Below are positions 53,143 to 60,109 of a stretch of 64,000 bases of DNA, piece by piece. Numbering within the stretch: position 1 is the first letter of the stretch; every line of letters starts with the position of its first letter. The position numbers and the translations under genes were made by a program. The notes beneath the pieces were generated by a model. It made no database searches. It was not told where the DNA came from and saw only the letters and a program-made list of their open reading frames with translations. The DNA is from Actinocatenispora sera (GTDB lineage: Bacteria > Actinomycetota > Actinomycetes > Mycobacteriales > Micromonosporaceae), in the NCBI RefSeq assembly GCF_018324685.1, contig NZ_AP023354.1, forward strand, positions 2,976,001-3,040,000. Reading direction: 5' to 3'.

Positions 53143-54200
53143 GCGGCGCTCCGTTCCCGGCGGGCGATCTCACGGCGTACGGCCGGGGCCACCTCGGTAC
53201 CGAGCAGCTCGATCGCCTTCAGGTGATCTCGTTGCGGCATGCCGCCGAACCCCATCTGGATGATGGCCCGCCGCACCCCGTACAGCTCGTGGTAGGTCAG
53301 CAGCTTGTCCACGACCTCCTGCGGGCTGCCGACCAGCAGCCCGGCCCGCGGTCCGGCCTGCCCGTCGAACGCGATGCGCGGAATGCGTACCCCGTGCCCG
53401 CGCTGGTGGTTGTTGTCCGCCATGCCCTGGGCGAAGTACGGGTACATGGTGTCGCGGGCGGCCCGGTCGGTGCGGGCCACGTACCCGTGGGTGTTGATGC
53501 TGATCGGTAGATCCTCGGCGGCGTGCCCCGCCTGCTCGGCCGCGGCTCGGTACAGCTCGACCGTCTGCTGGTGTTGGGTGATCGGCCCGGTCAGCAGCGC
53601 CAGCGCCATCGGTAGCCCGAGCCGGCCGGTGCTGATCGCCGAGGCGGGGGAGCCGCCGACGCCGATCCAGATCGGGATGCCGTCACCGTCGGCGCGCGGC
53701 GCGATGTCCGCGTCGGTCAGCGCCGGCCGGAAGGTACCCGACCAGGTCAGCGGGTTCTGGGCGCGGATCTTCAACAGCAGGTCGAGCTTCTCCCGGAACA
53801 GGTCGGCATAGTCGGCCAGGTCGTAGCCGAACAGCGGGAACGACTCGGTGTACGAGCCGCGTCCCGCGATGATCTCCGCCCGCCCGGCGGACAGCAGGTC
53901 CAGCGTGGCGAACTGCTCCCAGACCCGGACCGGATCCTCCGAGCTGAGCACGGTGACCGAACTGGTCAGCCGGATCCGTTCGGTCGCCTCGGCCGCGGCG
54001 GCGAGCAGGATCGTCGGCGCCGAGCCGACGAAGTCGGAGCGGTGGTGCTCGCCGACCCCGAACACGTCCAGCCCGACCTGGTCGGCCAGCCGGGCCTGCT
54101 CGATCGTGTCGCGCACCCGTTGCCGCGGCGAGGGCAGCCGCCCGCTCACCGGATCGGCGGTCACCTCGCCGAACGTCATGATTCCGACCTGGAATGTCAT
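53139..54200 (-). CDS. LLM-class flavin-dependent monooxygenase
   Basis: The 353-residue TIM-barrel protein (FQVGIMTFGEVTADPVSGRL, FGVGEHHRSDFVGSAPTILL, GRAEIIAGRGSYTESFPLFG, WIGVGGSPASAI) belongs to the luciferase-like monooxygenases of the CE1758 type. It likely oxidises a substrate with FMNH2 from the coupled reductase. GAGAGGGG precedes ATG 54200. Divergent from a MarR gene. Confidence 0.92.
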   Translation of the reverse strand: MTFQVGIMTFGEVTADPVSGRLPSPRQRVRDTIEQARLADQVGLDVFGVGEHHRSDFVGSAPTILLAAAAEATERIRLTSSVTVLSSEDPVRVWEQFATLDLLSAGRAEIIAGRGSYTESFPLFGYDLADYADLFREKLDLLLKIRAQNPLTWSGTFRPALTDADIAPRADGDGIPIWIGVGGSPASAISTGRLGLPMALALLTGPITQHQQTVELYRAAAEQAGHAAEDLPISINTHGYVARTDRAARDTMYPYFAQGMADNNHQRGHGVRIPRIAFDGQAGPRAGLLVGSPQEVVDKLLTYHELYGVRRAIIQMGFGGMPQRDHLKAIELLGTEVAPAVRREIARRERSAA

Positions 54201-54265
54201 CGTGTACCCCTCTCCGCGCGTGCGGCCCCGACCGGTGCCGGCACCGCCGCTCGCGACCAATTATC

Positions 54266-54279
54266 TGTCTGCGCAGACA
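54266..54279. promoter_or_regulatory. MarR operator TGTCTGCGCAGACA
   Basis: Perfect 14-bp palindrome in an AT-rich setting between the divergent LLM (start 54200) and marR (start 54331) genes. Confidence 0.65.
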
Positions 54280-54330
54280 AATTATCGCAGGCGGATATTC
54301 CCACCGGCGCGACGGGATACAGTGCCCGGC

Positions 54331-54810
54331 ATGGCGACCGATCGGCTCAGCGACCTCGAGGACGCCGCCTGGCGCGGCTTCCTCACCACCCACGACCGGC
54401 TCTGGCGGGCGCTGGAGGCAAGCCTCGCCACCGTCCCCGTCACCATGGCCGAGTACAGCGTGCTCGCCCTGCTCGGCGCCGCCGGGCCCGCCGGCATGCG
54501 GATGTCCGATCTCGCCGAGCGCCGCGTGATGTCCACCGGCGGCTTCACCCGCCTGGCCGACCGGCTGGAGCGCCGCGGCCTGATCGAACGACGCCGCTCC
54601 GGGCTCGACGGCCGCAGCATCGAGGCGGTACTCACCCGCGAGGGCCGTGCCCTGTTGCGCAAGGCGTGGCGCCGCCACCACGCCGATCTCCGGGACCTGT
54701 TCTTCGACCGGCTCGACGAGGATGATCTGCGTCACCTCGCCGACATCTGGACCCGCCTCGACCCCGCCGCCACGGCAACCCCGGACGGTACCCACACCGA
54801 CAGCAGCTGA
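54331..54810 (+). CDS. MarR-family regulator
   Basis: The 159-residue protein has the MarR winged helix (VTMAEYSVLALLGAAGPAGM, VMSTGGFTRLADRLERRGLI, DGRSIEAVLTREGRALLRKA). It likely represses the divergent monooxygenase-reductase pair. The 230 bases that follow up to 55041 show nothing I can name. Confidence 0.9.
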   Translation: MATDRLSDLEDAAWRGFLTTHDRLWRALEASLATVPVTMAEYSVLALLGAAGPAGMRMSDLAERRVMSTGGFTRLADRLERRGLIERRRSGLDGRSIEAVLTREGRALLRKAWRRHHADLRDLFFDRLDEDDLRHLADIWTRLDPAATATPDGTHTDSS

Positions 54811-55040
54811 CCGTCACCGGTCCACCCGCGCCGAGGACGGACGACCGCGGGCCTGCGCGCCCGTACGCGGTTCCGGCGCCGCCAACCGAGGACCGTCGGC
54901 CGCTCAGCGCGTACCGGCGTGGACGGCGAACGAGCGCGCGCGGTACCGGCCTGGGCGGCGGACGGCCGTCACCCGACCGGACGTGGCGCGCGCCGCACCG
55001 GGTCGTACTACACCGGTACGGCGCGCACCCGCGGCCGCGA

Positions 55041-56641
55041 TCAGACCTCGCCGCGGGAGAAGTCGGCGATCAGGCCCGGCACCGCGGCGTCGAAACCGGA
55101 CACGTCCAGCATCCCGGCGTCCGCCGGATCGGCGATCGTGAACTTCGTCGGCGTCAGCGCCGCGACCACCAGCCGCGCCGGGATCCCGGTCGCCGCACGG
55201 TACTCGGCCAGCGCCTGGTGCGGGTGCACCCGGCCGGCCCACGTCTCGTTGTCGGTCAGCACCACGAACGTGTCCACCTCGACGCCCTGTTCCCGCGCCC
55301 ACACCATCGGCAGCGCGCAGTCGGTACCACCGAACGGCAGGTTCGACACGGCGTCGACCGCGTCGTCGAGCCGCTGCCGCGGGCTGATCGCCAGGGGCGT
55401 CAACCCCGCATCCCGGTACGAGCCGGCACTGGTGAAGCCGACGATCGCGTGCGCCGGCTCGGTCGCCGCGGTCACCAGCGCCAGCGCCGCCGACGCCTCC
55501 CGGCACGATACCGGCAGGCCGCCGGCCGGCGACATCATCGAACCCGACACGTCCAGTGCCAGCAGCGTCCGCTTCCCGGCCGGGCGCACCGCACCGTACG
55601 CCGCGTAGAACGCCGCGTCCAGCGCATCCACGATCGGTGCCGACGGAACCCAGGTACGGTCCGAACGACCCGACGCGCCCGCCGCGTAGGTGCGCGCGGC
55701 CACCAGCACGTTGACCGGATGCACCCGCGCCGCCGCCAACCGCTGCGGGTCGGTCAGCTGAGCCGCCACCGCCGCCGCCCGCGACGACATCGGAGCGAGC
55801 AGCCCCAGCCGGGTCAGCCGCGGCAGCTGCCGCAGCAGCGCCGTCTGCGGCAGACCACGGTCCAGCAGCGCGGCCCACACGTCCGGCTCGGTCAACGCCG
55901 CATCCGGCAGCATCTCCCAGGACAGACCAGCAGTGCCGATCAGCCGTACCCAGCTCGCGACGTCGCTCGTCGCGTTCGCGGCGAGGAAAGCGCGGTACAG
56001 CGGCAACTCCGCCAGCTCCGCATCCCGGCCACAGACCAGGTCGAACAGCGCCCGCCGCGCCGGCTCGCCGGTGACCGGGTGCGCCAGCCGCAACAGGTCG
56101 CGATGCGTCCAGCCCTCCCGCTGCCGGTACTTCACCAGCTGGTACTCCAAGCGCTCCAGGCTGGAATCCAGGTACCAACCGGCGACCGCGCGACGAGCCC
56201 CCGGCCCCAGCCGGCGAACTGCTCGCGGTAGCGGGCGAACAGGAACAGGTGCGTACCGGTACGGCACACCTGCGGCAGCGCCGCGAACGCCGCGCGCCGA
56301 CCGTCCACGTCACCCAGCGCCGAGGCGGCGGCCAACGCGAACACGGCCGGGTTCTGCCGCGGCGCGCGCCCCGACGTCGACACCTCGACCACCGTACGCA
56401 CCAGCTCGGTCGCGTCCGCACCGGCAGCGTCGAGCACGACCTGCGCGTTGTCCGCGGCCAGCTCGGACGCCGAGGTGTAGTACGTGCCCGAGTCCACGCC
56501 CAGCGTCAGGAACCGGTGCAGCCGGGCGGCCGGCGTCACGGTGAAGCCGTAGCCGCCGGCGTTGTTGGCGACCTGCCGAGCATCGGCTCGCCGACCCTGC
56601 GGCGTGCGGCGCAGGTTGATACCCGCAAGAGCGTCGACCAT
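55041..56641 (-). pseudogene. rsr: Ro60/TROVE-domain protein (Rsr), split by a frameshift
   Basis: Read from ATG 56641 (AAGGAG upstream), the first frame codes for the N-terminal TROVE part (AAQN-less INLRRTPQGRRADARQVANN, GGYGFTVTPAARLHRFLTLG, SGTYYTSASELAADN, SGRAPRQNPAVFALA, RYREQFAGWGRG). At about 56193-56200 it breaks; the other frame resumes RRAVAGWYLDSSLERLEYQL, continues the HEAT-like TROVE region and ends in a vWA domain with intact MIDAS (LALDVSGSM). One missing C near GGGCTC restores a 533-codon gene, normal for Ro60. Ro60 is a ring-shaped protein that binds misfolded RNAs and Y RNAs. It ends the tRNA array and reads in the same direction. Confidence 0.85.
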
Positions 56642-56844
56642 TGCGGTACTCCTTCGAAACGGCGCCCGACCCCGCGAAGCAGCGGAGCCGGGCGGATGGC
56701 GGCGGGCGTGTGCCGAGCGCCGGGATCGGATCCAGGTGAGGGATAACCGACGCTCCCCGGCCCGCCGTGCAGCCGTGGGCGTGACGGACATGACGTGCCG
56801 ACCGGCTTGACGCCGACCGCAGGGCGGCCGAGCATCCGGCGCCG
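56642..56844. other. Leader region between tRNA array and Ro60 gene
   Basis: This 203-base stretch lies between the last tRNA-like element and the Ro60 start. On the minus strand it opens with GGCGCC-TC-GGCGCC-like hairpin (at about 56838-56851). I see no ORF; a Y-RNA could be encoded here or in the adjacent tRNA-like elements. Confidence 0.3.
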
Positions 56845-56912
56845 AGGCGCCGCGGGACTCGAACCCGCAACCCGGAGGTTGTTGCCAGATAACCGATCGA
56901 CTCCGGCCCGTC
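56845..56912 (-). ncRNA. tRNA-like element C next to the Ro60 gene
   Basis: Has a perfect T-arm (GCGGG TTCGAGT CCCGC) and a D-arm-like GGCC-N10-GGTT, but no acceptor pairing, no us-able anticodon stem, and A at position 33. CCGGAG ... CTCCGG can form a long hairpin instead. The T-arm and D-arm are nearly those of element A. Candidate Y-RNA-like or decayed tRNA. Confidence 0.4.
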
Positions 56913-56934
56913 ACGATGAAGTTGTGGGGGATGG

Positions 56935-56983
56935 GCGTGTTGTGCGCTCCGGGACAAGTGCTCTACCGTTGAGCTACGCCGGC
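56935..56983 (-). ncRNA. tRNA 5' half (element B)
   Basis: GCCGGCG, T8-A9, D-arm GCTC-AACGGTA-GAGC and A26 are canonical, but no matching anticodon arm or T-arm follows. Its acceptor 5' strand pairs with the acceptor 3' strand of element A just upstream, so halves of one tRNA appear in swapped order. Confidence 0.4.
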
Positions 56984-56986
56984 TCG

Positions 56987-57058
56987 TACCGGCGGCGGGA
57001 CTCGAACCCGCAACTCTCCATTAGATGTGGTAACCGAATCGCTCCGGCCCATCCCCGC
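56987..57058 (-). tRNA. tRNA-like element A (Arg TCT by position), doubtful
   Basis: T-arm and D-arm are good and T8-G9 is present, but the 5' strand GCGGGGA does not pair with the 3' strand CGCCGGT. The loop CATCTAA gives TCT with A33. Not a normal tRNA. Confidence 0.4.
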
Positions 57059-57086
57059 GCCGTACCGGCTGGTACGGCGACGTCTG

Positions 57087-57105
57087 TCCACAGTGGATGG
57101 CATGG
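57087..57105. repeat. 19-bp inverted repeat, left copy
   Basis: TCCACAGTGGATGGCATGG; its exact complement is at 60238-60256. The two copies bracket nearly the whole tRNA array. Confidence 0.7.
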
Positions 57106-57109
57106 TTCG

Positions 57110-57188
57110 AGGTCCCGCTCGGAGTCGAACCGAGACGTGTCCACTCGCTTTGCAGGCGAGCCGCTCCACCGGGAACGCCCACGGGACC
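57110..57188 (-). tRNA. tRNA-Cys (GCA)
   Basis: Acceptor GGTCCCG/CGGGACC, T73, loop CTGCAAA, stem CTCGC/GCGAG, T-loop TTCGACT. No CCA encoded. Confidence 0.9.
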
Positions 57189-57199
57189 TGGAACGCACG

Positions 57200-57272
57200 T
57201 GCGCCCGGCTGGGATCGAACCAGCGACCTTCCGGGTCGGAGCCGGATGCTCTGTCCGCTGAGCTACGAGCGC
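57200..57272 (-). tRNA. tRNA-Arg (CCG)
   Basis: Acceptor GCGCTCG/CGGGCGC, loop CTCCGAC, T-loop TTCGATC, A73. Confidence 0.9.
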
Positions 57273-57277
57273 ATGCG

Positions 57278-57359
57278 TGCGCGTCCCTGGTGCCGACCCA
57301 GGTCTGCCCGAAGGCGGCAGCTTTACAGGCTGCTGGACGTGCCGCCGTCCACGACGCGC
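57278..57359 (-). tRNA. tRNA-Tyr (GTA), class II
   Basis: Acceptor GCGCGTC/GACGCGC perfect, loop CTGTAAA, long variable arm CGCCTTCGGGCAGA as expected for bacterial Tyr. The T-loop GTCGGCA departs from TTCRANN. Confidence 0.85.
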
Positions 57360-57363
57360 ATGG

Positions 57364-57438
57364 GGTGACCACCCGGAGTCGAACCGAGGACCTTCAGATC
57401 CACAATCTGACGTGCACCACCGGTACACCATGGTCACC
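57364..57438 (-). tRNA. tRNA-His (GTG) with G-1
   Basis: Acceptor GTGACCA/TGGTCAC with G-1 opposite C73, the His identity element; loop TTGTGGA. Confidence 0.92.
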
Positions 57439-57439
57439 G

Positions 57440-57512
57440 TGCCCGGGGAGGGACTCGAACCCCCGCTCCTCTGCTTGTAGGGCAGCTGCTCTCGCCGCTG
57501 AGCTACCCGGGC
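57440..57512 (-). tRNA. tRNA-Val (TAC), C33
   Basis: Acceptor GCCCGGG/CCCGGGC, A73, loop CCTACAA with C instead of U at position 33. Confidence 0.85.
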
Positions 57513-57553
57513 CCGCCGGCTCCCGTGGTTCTCGGGAACCGGCACCGAACTGG

Positions 57554-57626
57554 CTCTGGAGGCAGGGTTCGAACCTGCAGTCTTCCGGTTAACAGCCGGC
57601 TGCTCTGCCCGTTGAGCTACTCCAGA
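57554..57626 (-). tRNA. tRNA-Asn (GTT)
   Basis: Acceptor TCTGGAG/CTCCAGA, G73, loop CTGTTAA, T-loop TTCGAAC. Confidence 0.93.
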
Positions 57627-57631
57627 ACGCG

Positions 57632-57703
57632 TCGCGCGTGCGGGACTCGAACCCGCTCTGCTGCGGTGAAAGCGCAGCGGCCTAACCCATAGCCGAACGC
57701 GCG
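57632..57703 (-). tRNA. tRNA-Glu (TTC)
   Basis: Acceptor CGCGCGT/ACGCGCG, loop CTTTCAC, T-loop TTCGAGT, A73. Confidence 0.9.
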
Positions 57704-57713
57704 TTCGGTGTGG

Positions 57714-57784
57714 TTGCGGATGTCCGACTCGAACGGCGTCTCGGGATCATGACTCCCGCGTGGTTCCACTCCACCACATCCGCA
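57714..57784 (-). tRNA. tRNA-Met (CAT)
   Basis: Acceptor TGCGGAT/ATCCGCA, loop GTCATGA, A73. Two mismatches in the T stem. The pairing at 1-72 (T-A) argues against an initiator; an Ile2 (lysidine) type is possible. Confidence 0.82.
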
Positions 57785-57814
57785 GTGCACCGCCAGGCAC
57801 TCGGCCCGGCGTCG

Positions 57815-57886
57815 TGCGCCGTGCAGGGCTCGAACCTGCGTCCTCGGATTAAGAGTCCGGTGCTAAACCAGCTCAGCTAACGGCGC
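57815..57886 (-). tRNA. tRNA-Lys (CTT)
   Basis: Acceptor GCGCCGT/ACGGCGC, loop CTCTTAA, T-loop TTCGAGC, A73. Confidence 0.9.
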
Positions 57887-57890
57887 ATGG

Positions 57891-57975
57891 CGGTGAGGGT
57901 GGGAGTTGAACCCACAAAGCCAGAGGCTCTAACGGTTTTCGGGACCGCGCCCGTCGCCGGTCGGGTGGCCTCACC
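57891..57975 (-). tRNA. tRNA-Ser (CGA), class II, C33
   Basis: Acceptor GGTGAGG/CCTCACC, long variable arm AGAGCC-TCT-GGCTTT, loop CCCGAAA with C33, T-loop TTCAACT, G73. Confidence 0.82.
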
Positions 57976-57979
57976 ATGG

Positions 57980-58054
57980 TCGGGTTGGCCGGATTCGAAC
58001 CGGCGGCCTTCCGCTCCCGAAGCGGACGCGCTGACCAAGCTGCGCCACAACCCG
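57980..58054 (-). tRNA. tRNA-Pro (CGG)
   Basis: Acceptor CGGGTTG/CAACCCG, loop TTCGGGA, T-loop TTCGAAT, A73. Confidence 0.92.
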
Positions 58055-58059
58055 ATGCG

Positions 58060-58133
58060 TACCCCCGGCGCGATTCGAACGCGCGACCTCCTGGTTCGTA
58101 GCCAAGCACTCTGATCCGCTGAGCTACGGGGGC
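58060..58133 (-). tRNA. tRNA-Arg (ACG)
   Basis: Acceptor GCCCCCG/CGGGGGT, loop CTACGAA, A73. Its 5' end is 3 bases from the palindromic element. Confidence 0.92.
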
Positions 58134-58135
58134 TC

Positions 58136-58300
58136 AGGGTGTGTTCGAGCATCCCGCGTGCCGGCTGCGGCGGCCCCGTTTGCCCGCTCGCGGCGTTGTC
58201 GGACAGCCCGTGTGCAAGCCCGGCACACGAACTGCCCTCCGCCTTGCGAGCAGACAAACGCGACTCGCCTCGCTCGGCCGGGGGTCCTCGAACACACCCT
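58136..58300. mobile_element. 165-bp palindromic element inside the tRNA array
   Basis: Ends are a perfect 14-bp inverted repeat AGGGTGTGTTCGAG / its complement (58136-58149, 58287-58300). Inner nested repeats include CGTTTG/CAAACG and CGTGTGC/GCACACG, so the whole can fold as a cruciform. No ORF or tRNA. The inner ends match the shorter palindrome at 26859-26914. MITE-like, or a structured RNA. Confidence 0.65.
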
Positions 58301-58302
58301 TG

Positions 58303-58377
58303 TCCTGCCGGCTGGATTCGAACCAGCGGCCTTCGCTGTATCAGAGCGACGCTCGAACCGGGGCGAGCTGCGGCAGG
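58303..58377 (-). tRNA. tRNA-Ile (GAT)
   Basis: Acceptor CCTGCCG/CGGCAGG, loop CTGATAC, T-loop TTCGAAT, A73; position 8 is C. Its 3' end is 3 bases from the palindromic element. Confidence 0.88.
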
Positions 58378-58381
58378 ATTG

Positions 58382-58466
58382 CGGAGAGAGCAGGGATCGA
58401 ACCTGCGCGGGGCGAACCCCGTCGACGGCTTAGCACGCCGCAGCCTTACCACTCGGCCACCTCTCC
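58382..58466 (-). tRNA. tRNA-Ser (GCT), class II
   Basis: Acceptor GGAGAGG/TCTCTCC, loop GTGCTAA, long variable arm CGACGGGGTTCGCCCCGCG, G73. Fully canonical. Confidence 0.95.
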
Positions 58467-58474
58467 CGGCATGG

Positions 58475-58549
58475 CGGTGACGACCGGACTCGAACCGGCG
58501 ACCCTCGGCGTGACAAGCCGATGCTCTGGCCTGACTGAGCTACGCCACC
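58475..58549 (-). tRNA. tRNA-Asp (GTC)
   Basis: Acceptor GGTGGCG/CGTCACC, loop TTGTCAC, G73 as required for Asp. Confidence 0.93.
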
Positions 58550-58562
58550 CGATGATGCTGCG

Positions 58563-58637
58563 TACCCGGGGTGCGATTCGAACGCACACTGTCCTGGTCC
58601 TGAACCAAGCGCCTCCTGCCAGTTGGGCTACCCGGGC
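58563..58637 (-). tRNA. tRNA with Leu anticodon (CAG), class I variable loop
   Basis: Acceptor GCCCGGG/CCCGGGT, A73, loop TTCAGGA, but the variable loop is only about 5 bases (ACAGT). Normal bacterial Leu tRNAs are class II. Confidence 0.8.
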
Positions 58638-58641
58638 ATGG

Positions 58642-58705
58642 TGGACAACCTCGGTATCGAACCGAGCAGGCGCTGTGTGCAAGACAGCGCTGCGCACCTG
58701 CGCGT
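58642..58705 (-). tRNA. Degenerate tRNA, Ala-like (TGC)
   Basis: T-arm CTCGG-TTCGATA-CCGAG and loop CTTGCAC in a stem GCTGT/ACAGC are clear, but no 5' strand pairs with the 3' strand GTTGTCC. Probably broken. Confidence 0.5.
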
Positions 58706-58747
58706 CGCCCTGACGGCGGCGCGGAGCGCGCGTCGCCGGTACCGCCG

Positions 58748-58818
58748 AGCCAACGCCAGGAGTCGAACCTGGACCGGCCGCTTACGAGGCGGCTGCACGG
58801 CCATCGTGCTGCGTCGGC
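58748..58818 (-). tRNA. tRNA-Thr (CGT)
   Basis: Acceptor GCCGACG/CGTTGGC, loop CTCGTAA, T73; position 8 is C. Confidence 0.85.
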
Positions 58819-58819
58819 G

Positions 58820-58894
58820 TGCCCTCGAGGCGATTCGAACGCCTACTGTCGGTCCCCTCAAGACCGTGCCTCCTGCCAGTTGGGCTACGAGGGC
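58820..58894 (-). tRNA. tRNA with Leu anticodon (GAG), class I variable loop
   Basis: Acceptor GCCCTCG/CGAGGGC, A73, loop TTGAGGG, short variable loop ACAGT, D-arm as in the CAG gene. One base from the Thr tRNA. Confidence 0.82.
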
Positions 58895-58898
58895 GGCG

Positions 58899-58970
58899 AT
58901 CCCCCGCGTGGATTCGAACCACGCTTTCGGCGTTCAGAGCGCCGCGTCCTGCCGGATAGACGACGGGGGA
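58899..58970 (-). tRNA. tRNA-Gln (CTG)
   Basis: Acceptor TCCCCCG/CGGGGGA, loop CTCTGAA, T73. The D-arm is Glu-like. Confidence 0.88.
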
Positions 58971-59035
58971 GAGGGGCCGGTGACCCCGTACCTGCCAAGG
59001 CGATCGAGATGCCGTTGGTGGGTCACCGGCCGGGA

Positions 59036-59479
59036 TCAGCGCTTGGTCACCTGCGCCCAGGCCGGGGTGCGCGGTACGACGCGCAGTCGCATGCCGGCCT
59101 CGTCGGGGGTGCGGTCACCCTTGCGCTGGTTGCAGCCGCTGCAGGCGGCCACGGTGTTGCGCCAGGTGTTCTTGCCGCCGCGGGAGCGCGGCAGGATGTG
59201 GTCGACGGTGCTCGCCGGATCGCCGCAGTAGCCGCACCGGTGGCCGTCGCGGGCCATCAGCCCGCGCCGGGACCAGGCCGGTCCGGCGGAGAACCGCCAG
59301 CGCGTGACGACGTAGCGAACCAGCCGCACCACCTTGGGCAGCGGGTAGATGCCGAGCAGCTGGTCGGGCACCGCCTCGTGTACGACGGCGACCTTGCGGC
59401 ACAGCATCCGGATCGCGTGTTGGATCGGCACCCGGTGCAGCGGCCCCAGGTCCGCGTTGAGTACCAGTACCGCGTCCAC
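59036..59479 (-). CDS. HNH endonuclease inside the tRNA array
   Basis: The 147-residue protein carries a complete HNH site: CGYC, VDHILPRSRGG, NTVAACSGCNQRKGDRTP (two CxxC zinc pairs, His and Asn). GTG start 59479 has AAGGAGGT 5 bases upstream, so it is translated on its own. Same direction as the tRNAs; flanked by tRNA-Gly and tRNA-Gln. Such HNH genes occur in mobile tRNA arrays and phages and may drive insertion or cut target DNA. It looks intact. Confidence 0.9.
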   Translation of the reverse strand: MDAVLVLNADLGPLHRVPIQHAIRMLCRKVAVVHEAVPDQLLGIYPLPKVVRLVRYVVTRWRFSAGPAWSRRGLMARDGHRCGYCGDPASTVDHILPRSRGGKNTWRNTVAACSGCNQRKGDRTPDEAGMRLRVVPRTPAWAQVTKR

Positions 59480-59522
59480 CGGGCACCTCCTTCCTGTTGG
59501 CCCGTGGTCGATGTGATGTGCG

Positions 59523-59594
59523 AGCGGCAGGCGGGGTTCGAACCCGCGACCTCGACGATGGCAACGTCGCGCTCTACCTCTGAGCTACAACCGC
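59523..59594 (-). tRNA. tRNA-Gly (GCC)
   Basis: Loop TTGCCAT in stem CGACG/CGTCG, T-arm perfect; one mismatch and one wobble in the acceptor (GCGGTTG/CTGCCGC). Confidence 0.85.
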
Positions 59595-59598
59595 GTGG

Positions 59599-59671
59599 AG
59601 CCGCCGGCCAGACTCGAACTGGCTACCTCCGTCGTACCGGGACGGTGCTCGACCCGATGAGCTACGGCGGC
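59599..59671 (-). tRNA. tRNA-Thr (GGT), C33
   Basis: Acceptor GCCGCCG/CGGCGGC, loop CCGGTAC with C33, T-loop TTCGAGT. Confidence 0.85.
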
Positions 59672-59675
59672 ATCG

Positions 59676-59750
59676 TGCCCTGCGAGGGAGTCGAACCCTC
59701 ACCACACCGGGTTTGAGCCGGCGCCCTCGTGCCAGTTGGGGTAGCAGGGC
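59676..59750 (-). tRNA. tRNA with Leu anticodon (CAA), class I variable loop
   Basis: Acceptor GCCCTGC/GCAGGGC, A73, loop CTCAAAC, about 5-base variable loop. Confidence 0.82.
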
Positions 59751-59755
59751 AGAAG

Positions 59756-59828
59756 AGCGGCCGGCGGGCATCGGACCCGCTTCTCCGGTTTGGAAGACCG
59801 GCGTGTCCGCCGAGTTCACCACGGCCGC
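59756..59828 (-). tRNA. tRNA-Gly (TCC), unusual T-loop
   Basis: Acceptor GCGGCCG/CGGCCGC, loop CTTCCAA; T-loop is TCCGATG rather than TTCRANN. Confidence 0.82.
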
Positions 59829-59832
59829 ACAG

Positions 59833-59904
59833 CAGCGAGTAGGGGAGTCGAACCCCTGTTTCCGGATTGAGAATCCGGCGGCCTGACCGCTAGCCGAACC
59901 CGCC
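59833..59904 (-). tRNA. tRNA-Glu (CTC)
   Basis: Acceptor GGCGGGT/ACTCGCT with two G-T pairs, loop TTCTCAA, G73. Confidence 0.87.
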
Positions 59905-59953
59905 TGGAAAGGCCCGGCCGCGACGGGCTGTGCCGTCGCGGTCGAGACCTCGC

Positions 59954-60030
59954 GGTGCCTCGCGCCCGGTTCGAACGGGCAACCTCCGGGTCTTCACGCC
60001 GGCGCTCCACCTGTTGAGCTTGCGAGGCAC
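59954..60030 (-). tRNA. tRNA-Phe (GAA)
   Basis: Acceptor GTGCCTC/GAGGCAC, loop GTGAAGA; one C-C mismatch closing the anticodon stem. Confidence 0.87.
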
Positions 60031-60033
60031 GAG

Positions 60034-60109
60034 TGGACCGTCAGGGGGTCGAACCCTGCACACGCTGCCTGCCAGGCGGCGCCGCACAGCCGGTGCGTAC
60101 AGCCCATGG
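60034..60109 (-). tRNA. Degenerate tRNA-Ala-like (GGC)
   Basis: Loop CTGGCAG and a perfect T-arm CAGGG-TTCGACC-CCCTG, but the acceptor pairs poorly and the 5' end runs into the neighbouring tRNA. Confidence 0.55.

Noticed and set aside
56935-57058. A true circularly permuted tRNA
   Set aside because: Acceptor strands pair, but the anticodon arms of the two halves do not match, so a functional permuted tRNA is unlikely.
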